In this document: positions 1 to 8,233 of the stretch, one piece after another
How the letters are laid out: every line of letters starts with the position of its first letter
Numbering within the stretch: the stretch's first letter is position 1
NCBI RefSeq assembly: GCF_000368625.1
Contig: NZ_KB849575.1
Coordinates: forward strand, 183,904 to 247,903
Length of the DNA: 64,000 nucleotides
Source of the DNA: Acinetobacter schindleri CIP 107287
GTDB taxonomy: Bacteria > Pseudomonadota > Gammaproteobacteria > Pseudomonadales > Moraxellaceae
Direction: 5' to 3'
Notes under the pieces: model-generated
Told to the model about the DNA's origin: nothing
The model's input: only the letters and a program-made list of their open reading frames with translations
Database searches by the model: none
Translations under genes and position numbers: made by a program

Positions 1-3000
1 GATGCAAAAGCCCTTGTGGATGCATTACCTGAAACGATCCAGGCAGAAAAAGATGCCTTGGATACACGCTTAGACGGCTTAACAGATCCAGAGATACCAG
101 CTGTAAGCTTTGCTTATGATGACAATGTAAATCTAGATATGGGGAGTGAAATCACAACAACCGAGACAGCTGTTGTTGATGAGAATGTTCAAGTGATTAA
201 TTTACTTGAATCAACTGGCGGTGCGGATGCAGGAACAGAAGTGGTACTTTCTGGTTCTACAAATAGCCTTGCAATTTCAATTTCACAAACATCATTACTT
301 GCAGTAGCCGATGCGTATCGTGTTGATGTTTTAGATGAAAATGGCAATATTGTGTATTCAGCAGTCACCCAGGACTCTGAATTAGTCGGTGATGTTGCTG
401 GGTTAGATATCTTAGGTATTACTGGTGACAATACATTAACTGCAAATGTAACAGGTCTACCAGCAGGTACATATCATGTCGTAGTGAGCAATGACGCAAG
501 TGCATTAACGAATTTACTTGATACAGATGGTGGTGGTGTTTCACTTCAAGAACTTGGTGATGCTGGTGTGTTGTTAGGTGCTGATAATCAACAAGTCATT
601 CTTGATGCTGTTAGTAATGCTTTAGGTGGTGGTGCGATCGCAACATTGGTGACAGATATCATATTACCGCCTGTGCTCGCTTTAGTGAATGGTCTACCAG
701 TAGATGAACTTGTTGGTGCATTAAACGAAAGTCTCTTAAGTAATGCTAATGCGATTTCTATACTCGGTTTCAGTGTAACTGGTTTGTTAGATACAATTGT
801 TGATGCAGCAGCAACTGCGCTGCTTTCCAATACCTTGACCTTATTGCAGCAAACCACGATTACGACACAAGTAACTTCCACAACATTTGAAAATAATACT
901 GTGGAGGATAATGTCTTGGCCAATGATGAGGGTGGTACTTTAGCAACGGTTACTCAAATCCAATTTGGAGTAGAAACACCTCAAAGTGTGAGTGCGGCTG
1001 GTACAACAATCAATGGAGAGTATGGTGTTTTAACCATTTATTCTAATGGGTCATATACTTATGTTGGGAACGGTGAATTTGCATCTATCGGACAATCAGA
1101 AGTATTTACTTATACAGTGTTAAATGGAGATGGAGTAACTACTGATACTGCAACTTTAACTATTAATATTTTGGATCGTTATGCGCCTGATGCACCTACA
1201 GTTAATCCAATAAATAATATTAATGATATTACAGGTACCGCAGAAGCTGGCTCAACAGTGATTATAACTACTGAGGGTGGTAATGAAATTGGCAGGGCAG
1301 TAGCAGGGAGAGATGGTTTATGGTCAATCCCAAATCCAGGCTTAACAGATGGAACAATACTGAATGCCGTAACCATTGATCTAGCGGGTAATCCTTCTCA
1401 AGCCGCAAGTACAATCGTTGATGCCCAAGCTCCAATAATAACTCTTGTGACAAATACAACAGGTGATAGTACGCCAACTTTGCAAGGTGCAATTAATGAT
1501 CCTACTGCAACAGTTGTTGTGACTGTAGATGGCATTAATTATGCAGCAGTAAATAATGGTGATGATACATGGACACTTGCTGATGGCCAGCTTCCAGAAT
1601 TAGCTGATGGTAGTTATAATGTTACTGTGCAAGCTATTGATGTCGCAGGTAATGAAAGTACAATTACAGAAAGTTTAGTGGTTGAGGCGGTTCTATTTGC
1701 CAATGACGATTTAAATAATGTGAATGTACTAGACACGGTTGTCGAAAATAATCTGACCAATAGTGGTTTTATTTTTGGATTAGCTTCCGCTGATGTGTTA
1801 TCGGGGCTAGCTAAGATTAATTTAAGTGCGGGCGCATTTAACTTCACGGTTGAAGCTGATACGACTCAAGATGTTTCGATAGATGTGAGCGGTGCAACAG
1901 GTGTAGATTTAAGTGCATTAATTACCTCAATCGGAGCACTATTCGGTCAAACACTTTCTGCAGATTTAATGCTGGTGAATCTTGATAGTGGTGAGGTTGT
2001 GGCAACAGCAGCTAATGCTCTTCAGCTAACTCCAGCAGTACTGACTACTGTGATGAGAGCAGACAATATTGAGTTTACTAGTATCCCAGAAGGTAATTAT
2101 ACGATTGCTTTCTCTACTCCATCGGGTAATGGTCCTCTAAGTCAGTTGTTAAATGCGATTGCTGATGTAGGACTACTCAGTGGTGTTAGAATCAATATAG
2201 ATGCATCAACGCAATATTCGACAGCAGATGCTATAGGTAATGTATTAGCGGGTGGAACGGGTACGGATGTAGCAGATATCGGTGATGGTATGAAGGTGAC
2301 AGAAGTCATTTCTGCTGAAACGACATATGCCGTCAATACGCCAATCGCAAACATAGGAGAGACAGCAATTGCAGGCAGTTACGGTATTCTTTATATGCAA
2401 GCAGATGGGTCATACCGTTATGTAAGTAATGGTGATGCCAATGATGTAGCTAAAGTTGATACATTCACGTATACAGTAGCTGATGCAGCTGGTAATACCT
2501 CGCAAGCCTATCTTAATATCCGTACTGATGCAGAAGGTGCAACGATTATTTGGAATGAAAATGATCTTCAAGCTGATGGGGTGATTACTGTAAATGCACT
2601 TGATGATGAGACAACTGTATCAATTGCCCAAATTAATACAGTCAGTGAGCTGTTATCAAAAGTTGAAGTTGTAGGTGCTCAGGCTACCGGAACTAATGGA
2701 CCTGTTACAGGAAAGATTATTACTAATACAACTTGGACAAATACCTATACGCTCTCAGAAAGCTTTAATATCACAGAAAATACTGTAGCTAATGGAACAT
2801 TAACTGTTACAGCTGAATTATTAGGTACGGTATTGAATAACTCTGTAACTGAGAATTGGGGGAGTGTTACTGCGACTTACACACTTACTGGTCAAAATGG
2901 TGAAGTGACATCGGGTATTTTAACTTTAACTGCGAATAACTCAGTGTCTGATGGTTATTATACAGCAAGCATTCCACTTAATGATTTAATTGCGGGTGAT

Positions 3001-3819
3001 TATGTACTTAATGTTAATGTGGAAAATATAACCACTAATACAGGTGTGGGAGTAAGACCTGCAAATAATGGTGAGTTTACAGTTGATACAACACTTTCAG
3101 TGATTGAAACTTCGTTAAATGACTTTACAACTATAGAGGGTATATATAGTGAAGAGGGTAATTTACTGGAAGATGATATCGTTTCTAATATAGCGACTTT
3201 CACCATTCAACAAGGCGCAGAAATATATCGCTTTGAAAATGGGCATATTTACCAGAATGATGTTTTGCTGCAGAATCAGGATTCTGTAAATATTACTGGT
3301 ACTTATGGAATATTAAATGTTGAAGCAAGTGGTAAATACACTTACACAACGCAAGATGGCAACAGTATTGGTCAAATAGAGAGCTTTACTTATACTGTAA
3401 ATGATGTGGGCGGTTTATCTGATACTGCGAACCTGAATATTGGAATAGGCGCTTCAATTACAGGCAGCCGTTATGATGATAGTTATTCAAGCCATGTAGG
3501 CGTAGCAGATACTGTTATTTATAATGTACTTGAAGGTGCAGAAACAGATGCAACCGGCGGAAATGGTACAGATATCTGGACTGATTTCAGTCTCACTGAG
3601 GGTGATGCAATTGATGTGAGTGCATTGTTAACAGGGGCAAATGCAGAGAATATTAGTGAATATATTTCTGTAGAAGTAAATGACAACAATGCCACAGTGA
3701 TATCAATTGATCGTGATGGAGCTGGTACGCAATTCCGGGACAAAGTTGAACTTATTACTCTTGACGGTGTGAATACGAACTTGGAAGAGTTGCTTTCAAA
3801 TGGTCATATCATTTACTAA
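1..3819 (+). CDS. Bap-like giant adhesin, C-terminal part (5' end outside the window)
   Basis: Surface or secreted adhesin of the Bap/BapA type, probably exported by a type I secretion system and acting in biofilm formation. The frame is open from the first base (D-A-K-A-L-V-D-A-L-P), so the true start lies upstream and about 1270 residues are visible. Numbered from the GTG at 16, three related beta modules with a Y-G-x-L core and a following F-T-Y-T-V strand lie near residues 331, 784 and 1092; these resemble VCBS/cadherin-like repeats. Bacterial Ig-like modules occupy about residues 390-560 (one begins PDAPTVNPINNINDITGTA). The last 120 residues (G-N-G-T-D-I-W-T-D-F, then A-I-D-V-S-A-L-L) match the type I secretion C-terminal target type. 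No cysteines are visible, typical of such adhesins. No secretion ATPase or membrane-fusion gene is in the window. The family call is firm; exact domain boundaries are approximate. Confidence 0.85.
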   Translation, partial: DAKALVDALPETIQAEKDALDTRLDGLTDPEIPAVSFAYDDNVNLDMGSEITTTETAVVDENVQVINLLESTGGADAGTEVVLSGSTNSLAISISQTSLLAVADAYRVDVLDENGNIVYSAVTQDSELVGDVAGLDILGITGDNTLTANVTGLPAGTYHVVVSNDASALTNLLDTDGGGVSLQELGDAGVLLGADNQQVILDAVSNALGGGAIATLVTDIILPPVLALVNGLPVDELVGALNESLLSNANAISILGFSVTGLLDTIVDAAATALLSNTLTLLQQTTITTQVTSTTFENNTVEDNVLANDEGGTLATVTQIQFGVETPQSVSAAGTTINGEYGVLTIYSNGSYTYVGNGEFASIGQSEVFTYTVLNGDGVTTDTATLTINILDRYAPDAPTVNPINNINDITGTAEAGSTVIITTEGGNEIGRAVAGRDGLWSIPNPGLTDGTILNAVTIDLAGNPSQAASTIVDAQAPIITLVTNTTGDSTPTLQGAINDPTATVVVTVDGINYAAVNNGDDTWTLADGQLPELADGSYNVTVQAIDVAGNESTITESLVVEAVLFANDDLNNVNVLDTVVENNLTNSGFIFGLASADVLSGLAKINLSAGAFNFTVEADTTQDVSIDVSGATGVDLSALITSIGALFGQTLSADLMLVNLDSGEVVATAANALQLTPAVLTTVMRADNIEFTSIPEGNYTIAFSTPSGNGPLSQLLNAIADVGLLSGVRINIDASTQYSTADAIGNVLAGGTGTDVADIGDGMKVTEVISAETTYAVNTPIANIGETAIAGSYGILYMQADGSYRYVSNGDANDVAKVDTFTYTVADAAGNTSQAYLNIRTDAEGATIIWNENDLQADGVITVNALDDETTVSIAQINTVSELLSKVEVVGAQATGTNGPVTGKIITNTTWTNTYTLSESFNITENTVANGTLTVTAELLGTVLNNSVTENWGSVTATYTLTGQNGEVTSGILTLTANNSVSDGYYTASIPLNDLIAGDYVLNVNVENITTNTGVGVRPANNGEFTVDTTLSVIETSLNDFTTIEGIYSEEGNLLEDDIVSNIATFTIQQGAEIYRFENGHIYQNDVLLQNQDSVNITGTYGILNVEASGKYTYTTQDGNSIGQIESFTYTVNDVGGLSDTANLNIGIGASITGSRYDDSYSSHVGVADTVIYNVLEGAETDATGGNGTDIWTDFSLTEGDAIDVSALLTGANAENISEYISVEVNDNNATVISIDRDGAGTQFRDKVELITLDGVNTNLEELLSNGHIIY

Positions 3820-3851
3820 AACTAAGATAATTATTTAGAAAATGACTAACA

Positions 3852-3880
3852 CAAAGAGGCTTCTCGAAGCCTCTTTGTTT
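3852..3880 (+). terminator. Rho-independent terminator of the Bap-like gene
   Basis: A 12-bp perfect stem (CAAAGAGGCTTC with its complement) closes a 2-4 nt loop and is followed by TTTGTTT. It lies 32 nt after the adhesin stop codon. Confidence 0.85.
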
Positions 3881-4177
3881 GTTTATACAGATAAAAAGAT
3901 TTTTTGATCAATTTCAGAAAGATTAAGGGATTTGATCAGTAGTGAATAAATATTAAACTCTTATTGGCATGACCTGTTCAAAAATAAGTTTTTAATTTAC
4001 TTAAAAAATATAAATAAATTTCATTAAAAAATTTTGAATAATTATTAAGATTTTGATATTTATATAAATTTCATTTTTAAACTACTTAATAATATTTAAT
4101 TTATATTAAAAACAAACAATTTATATAAAGAGGTGTAATATATTCTCCATATAAGTGTGATTAAGGCGACACATTTA
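3881..4177 (+). other. AT-rich intergenic region and oprB leader
   Basis: About 300 bp of strongly AT-rich DNA without a credible gene on either strand. It must carry the oprB promoter, but many TATAAT-like hexamers are present and none can be singled out. An AGAGG at about 4129-4133 is too far from either possible oprB start to be its ribosome site unless translation begins at the GTG at 4157. Confidence 0.5.
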
Positions 4178-5437
4178 ATGTCTATCTCCCAATTATCCAA
4201 GGCTGTATATACATGCTTGGCTGCTTTGCTATTGGCAAATACTGCTACTCATGCTGCGGATGGACTTAGTACAGAAAATCCATGGATGTTAGGCGACTGG
4301 AATGGTCAGCGTACTCAACTTCAACAACAAGGTTATGATTTCAGTTTTGGTTATACCGGTGAAGTAGCAACACTCATTGATGCTAAAAACTCATCTGATC
4401 ACGGTACTGAATACGCCGACCAGTTCGCAATCGGGGCCCATCTGGATCTGGAAAAAATTGCAGGATGGAAAGATACCGAAGCACAAATTACGGTGACTCA
4501 GCGTAACGGTCGTAACTTATCCAATACTGCTGAAGCGCTTGATGGACACTTAAGCTCGATGCAGGAAGTATGGGGACGTGGTCAAACCTGGCGTTTAACT
4601 GACTTGTGGATCAAGAAAAAATTCCTGGATCAGAAACTGGATGTCAAAGTTGGTCGCTTTGGTGAAGGTGAAGACTTTAACAGTTTTGATTGCGATTTCC
4701 AGAACCTGGCATTGTGTGGTTCACAGGTAGGCAACTGGGTCGGTGACCAATGGTATAACTGGCCAGTATCACAGTGGGCAGCACGTGTGAAATACAACGT
4801 CACACCTGAAATCTTTACCCAAGTGGGCGTCTATGAATATAACCCTGAGAATCTGGAACGTGGCAAAGGTTTTAACCTGAGCACAGACGGCTCTAAAGGC
4901 GCGATCATTCCGGCAGAAGTAGTGTGGACACCAAAACTCGGTGAGCGAAAACTTCCAGGGGAGTATCGTGCCGGGTATTACTACAGTACCGCAGATTCAA
5001 AAATTCTTGACGGTGTAACGCCTCAAGAGATCCAGACTAAAACAGACCATCATCAAGGTGGCTGGATTGTTGCCAAGCAACAATTGACGGCACAGCAAGA
5101 CGATATATCTCGTGGTCTCAGCGCATTCGTAAATCTCACCCTTCATGATGCCAAAACCAATGAAAAGACTGATATGCAAAATATTGGCCTTGTGTATAAA
5201 GGCGCGATGGATGCCCGTCCACAGGATGAAATCGCTTTGGGTGTTGGCCGGATCAATATGAACAATGATGTATTGGGTAACCGTAGTGAAGAAGTCGATG
5301 CAGAAATCTATTACGGCATTCATGCCACGAACTGGCTAACCATCCGTCCAAACCTGCAATATGTCCATCATGTCGGCGCATATAAAGACGGTGAAAGCGT
5401 TTGGGTAGGCGGTATCAAGTTTAATACCTCCTTCTAA
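4178..5437 (+). CDS. oprB: OprB-family carbohydrate-selective porin
   Basis: Outer-membrane beta-barrel porin for glucose and related sugars. It would bring substrate to the periplasmic face of the glucose dehydrogenase encoded next. From the ATG at 4178 the protein has 419 residues and begins with a clean signal peptide (MSISQLSKAVYTCLAALLL, cleavage after T-H-A). The mature protein starts near L-S-T-E-N-P-W-M-L-G-D-W-N-G, the usual OprB N-terminus, and ends in an aromatic residue (N-T-S-F), as outer-membrane barrels do. A GTG at 4157 would add seven residues ahead of the signal peptide. I prefer the ATG because an AAGG lies 11 nt upstream and the signal peptide then has normal proportions. 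The gene ends 160 nt before gcd in the same direction, separated by a long inverted repeat. Confidence 0.88.
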   Translation: MSISQLSKAVYTCLAALLLANTATHAADGLSTENPWMLGDWNGQRTQLQQQGYDFSFGYTGEVATLIDAKNSSDHGTEYADQFAIGAHLDLEKIAGWKDTEAQITVTQRNGRNLSNTAEALDGHLSSMQEVWGRGQTWRLTDLWIKKKFLDQKLDVKVGRFGEGEDFNSFDCDFQNLALCGSQVGNWVGDQWYNWPVSQWAARVKYNVTPEIFTQVGVYEYNPENLERGKGFNLSTDGSKGAIIPAEVVWTPKLGERKLPGEYRAGYYYSTADSKILDGVTPQEIQTKTDHHQGGWIVAKQQLTAQQDDISRGLSAFVNLTLHDAKTNEKTDMQNIGLVYKGAMDARPQDEIALGVGRINMNNDVLGNRSEEVDAEIYYGIHATNWLTIRPNLQYVHHVGAYKDGESVWVGGIKFNTSF

Positions 5438-5442
5438 AAAGA

Positions 5443-5531
5443 GTTCTTAGTTGCAAATACATAATTGAATCTCCCATGACTTTGAGGCATTGATAAACAG
5501 ATGCCTCAGGTATGTATTTATAACTAAGAAC
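5443..5531. repeat. Nested inverted repeat between oprB and gcd
   Basis: Outer arms of 21 nt at 5443-5463 and 5511-5531 are complementary at all but two positions (GTTCTTAGTTGCAAATACAT against ATGTATTTATAACTAAGAAC). Nested inside is a second hairpin with arms TGAGGCAT (5483-5490) and ATGCCTCA (5501-5508). There is no U-tract, so it is not a classical terminator. It starts 6 nt after the oprB stop and could act as an mRNA stabiliser or processing site that sets oprB:gcd ratios, or could be a small mobile repeat remnant. Confidence 0.75.
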
Positions 5532-5597
5532 TTAACAATATGGTGCTCATGCATTCGAATTGCATGAGCGAAAAGAAATCTTATAAAGGTGTTCAAT

Positions 5598-8000
5598 ATG
5601 AATACTTCGTCTTCAGGTTCAGTACTGAAAACGGTTATGGCAGTCATTGCTGTTATTTTCGGTCTGGTACTACTGATCGGAGGGATTTACCTGGCAGTAC
5701 TTGGTGGGTCTTGGTACTACATCATTGCCGGTATTTTCTTTATTGCGACCGCAGTGTTATTACATAAACAGAAAAGTACAGCACTGATCGTATATGCCGT
5801 GCTGATTTTAGGCACAGTGGTATGGGGGCTATGGGAAGTTGGTTCGGACTTCTTCGCACTCGCACCTCGTTTAGACATTTTAGGCCTGTTCGGTTTAGCA
5901 CTTCTCATTCCAGCCGTGACGCGTGGTTTTGGGGAGACGAAAGGTGCCAAGATTGCACTCACCAGTACTTTGGCAATTACCGTTGCGGTAATGATCTATT
6001 CTGTATTTAATGACCCGCAAGAAATTCGTGGTGAGTTAAAATCACAGCAGCCTGCAGTGCATCAGTCTATTCCCGGTATTGCTGACGAAGACTGGCCAGC
6101 CTATGGCCGTACTCAATCTGGTCTACGTTATTCTCCATTGAAACAGATTACTGTTGATAACGTAAAAGATCTGGAGCTGGCTTGGGAATTTCATACCGGT
6201 GATGTAAAAACGGACAAAGATTCTGGTGAAACTACGAATCAGGTAACCCCGATTAAAGTGGGTAATAACCTGTTTATGTGTACCACTCACCAGTACCTGA
6301 TTGCACTTGATCCTGCGACGGGTAAGGAAAAATGGCGTTTTGATCCTAAGCTGAAAGCGGACAATACCTTCCAGCATTTAACGTGCCGTGGAGTGTCTTA
6401 TTACGATGCCAATAACACTACCGGTTTTGAAAGCAGTCTAGCTGCTCGTTCTACAACGTCTGCCGAATGTCCTCAGAAAGTAATCTTACCAGTGAATGAC
6501 GGACGTTTGGTGGCGGTCAATGCAACTACAGGTAAGGTATGTTCCGACTTTGGTAATAACGGCGAAGTCGATCTGCAAAAAGACATGCCATTCCCATATC
6601 CAGGCGGTTATAACCCGACTTCACCTCCTGTGGTGACAGGTACAACCATTATCATCGCCGGTTCAACCACAGATAACTATTCAACTGAAGAACCTTCAGG
6701 TGTCATTCGTGGTTATGATGTAAATACTGGTGAATTGCTCTGGGTATTTGATACGGGTGCGGAAGATCCAAATGCGATTCCTGCTCCAGGGCAAAAGTTT
6801 GTACATAACTCACCAAATGCATGGGCACCTTTAGCTTATGATGCCAATCTGGATATTGTTTATGTACCTACAGGTGTCGGTACACCAGATATCTATGGTG
6901 GTCATCGTACTGAACTGGACGAGCGTTATGCCAATTCAATGCTGGCATTGAATGCCTCTACTGGTAAATTAGTCTGGAACTTCCAGACTACCCATCATGA
7001 CCTATGGGATATGGACGTACCAGCTCAACCAACATTGACTGATATCAAAGATAAAAACGGGAATATGGTGCCAGCCATCTACGTGCTGACCAAGACTGGT
7101 AATGCCTTTGTATTAGACCGTCGTAATGGTGAAGCGATTATACCAATCACTGAGAAACCGGTGCCTCAATCTGTAAAACGTGGTCCACAAACCAAAGGTG
7201 AGTGGTATTCAAAAACTCAACCATTCTCTGACTTCAACCTGGCTCCTCAAGATAAATTGACGGATAAGGACATGTGGGGTGCCACCATGTTTGATCAGTT
7301 AATGTGTCGTGTATCGTTCAAAAAACTGAACTATGACGGTATTTATACACCACCCTCTGAAAACGGGACGCTGGTCTTCCCGGGTAACCTGGGGGTATTC
7401 GAATGGGGCGGTATGTCTGTGAACCCAGACCGTCAGATTGCATTGACCAACCCAATTGGTTTGCCATTTGTATCTCGTCTGATTCCGCAAGATCCGAACC
7501 GTAAGCAGACTGCCAAAGGTGCAGGTACTGAGGCGGGGGTACAGCCAATGTATGGGGTGCCGTATGGTGTTGAAATCAGTGCCTTCCTGTCTCCATTTGG
7601 CTTGCCATGTAAGCAGCCTGCATGGGGCTATGTGGCGGGTATAGATCTGACCACCCATGAAGTTGCCTGGAAACGCCGTATTGGTACGATTCGTGACAGT
7701 ATGCCGGGTATTCCATTACCTCCATTTAAAATGGGTGTGCCAATGCTCGGTGGTCCAATTTCGACTGCGGGTAATGTGATGTTTGTTGGTGCAACTCAGG
7801 ATAACTATATCCGTGCCATTAACGTAAACAATGGGGATGAGTTATGGAAAGGTCGTCTGCCAGCAGGTGGTCAAGCCACTCCAATGACTTATGAAGCCAA
7901 CGGTAAACAGTACGTAGTAATTATGGCGGGTGGTCATGGTTCCTTCGGTACCAAAATGGGCGACTCTTTAGTGGCCTATGCATTACCAGACAACAAATAA
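5598..8000 (+). CDS. gcd: Membrane-bound PQQ-dependent glucose dehydrogenase (quinoprotein)
   Basis: Oxidises D-glucose and other aldoses to the lactone in the periplasm and passes electrons to ubiquinone. The protein is 800 residues, the usual length for this enzyme in Acinetobacter. About five transmembrane helices fill residues 1-150, ending near the family motif A-L-A-P-R-L-D-I-L-G-L. The rest is the eight-bladed PQQ propeller, with W-P-A-Y-G-R-T-Q-S-G-L-R-Y-S-P-L at its start and tryptophan-docking repeats such as A-T-G-K-E-K-W-R-F and N-T-G-E-L-L-W-V-F. The start is the ATG at 5598 with AAAGG 8-12 nt upstream; a GTG three codons earlier is less likely. The next gene downstream encodes a PQQ receptor. 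No pqqABCDE genes are in the window, so the cofactor is made elsewhere or imported. Confidence 0.95.
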   Translation: MNTSSSGSVLKTVMAVIAVIFGLVLLIGGIYLAVLGGSWYYIIAGIFFIATAVLLHKQKSTALIVYAVLILGTVVWGLWEVGSDFFALAPRLDILGLFGLALLIPAVTRGFGETKGAKIALTSTLAITVAVMIYSVFNDPQEIRGELKSQQPAVHQSIPGIADEDWPAYGRTQSGLRYSPLKQITVDNVKDLELAWEFHTGDVKTDKDSGETTNQVTPIKVGNNLFMCTTHQYLIALDPATGKEKWRFDPKLKADNTFQHLTCRGVSYYDANNTTGFESSLAARSTTSAECPQKVILPVNDGRLVAVNATTGKVCSDFGNNGEVDLQKDMPFPYPGGYNPTSPPVVTGTTIIIAGSTTDNYSTEEPSGVIRGYDVNTGELLWVFDTGAEDPNAIPAPGQKFVHNSPNAWAPLAYDANLDIVYVPTGVGTPDIYGGHRTELDERYANSMLALNASTGKLVWNFQTTHHDLWDMDVPAQPTLTDIKDKNGNMVPAIYVLTKTGNAFVLDRRNGEAIIPITEKPVPQSVKRGPQTKGEWYSKTQPFSDFNLAPQDKLTDKDMWGATMFDQLMCRVSFKKLNYDGIYTPPSENGTLVFPGNLGVFEWGGMSVNPDRQIALTNPIGLPFVSRLIPQDPNRKQTAKGAGTEAGVQPMYGVPYGVEISAFLSPFGLPCKQPAWGYVAGIDLTTHEVAWKRRIGTIRDSMPGIPLPPFKMGVPMLGGPISTAGNVMFVGATQDNYIRAINVNNGDELWKGRLPAGGQATPMTYEANGKQYVVIMAGGHGSFGTKMGDSLVAYALPDNK

Positions 8001-8020
8001 TGAAGTTTTGTAGTTAAGTA

Positions 8021-8047
8021 AAAAAGCCTGATTCGTCAGGCTTTTTT
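8021..8047 (+). terminator. Terminator of the oprB-gcd unit
   Basis: Stem AAAAAGCCTGA (8021-8031) pairs with TCAGGCTTTTT around a TTCG tetraloop and runs into a T-tract. It lies 20 nt after the gcd stop. Confidence 0.9.
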
Positions 8048-8083
8048 ATGCAGAATACAGGCTGTTATAACAATGAATCTTAA

Positions 8084-8147
8084 GCAGCAAATCATGATTG
8101 GTCAGATGAGCATGTTTATAAACATGATGCACTGATCTCATGCTGCT
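8084..8147. promoter_or_regulatory. Extended dyad symmetry upstream of pqqU
   Basis: The centre is a perfect 16-bp palindrome, CATGTTTATAAACATG (8111-8126). It is flanked by three further paired blocks: TCAG/CTGA (8102-8105 with 8132-8135), CATG/CATG (8093-8096 with 8139-8142) and GCAGC/GCTGC (8084-8088 with 8142-8146, which shares one base with the previous block). It ends about 87 nt before the pqqU start, a position fit for an operator or a structured leader. No regulator is known to me for this sequence. Confidence 0.5.
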
Positions 8148-8233
8148 GAGCATTCGAGATACAGCAAAAAACACTTTATAAATATTTTGGCTTCCATGAC
8201 ATGCATAGACGCCAGACTTCAGGAATATAAGTT

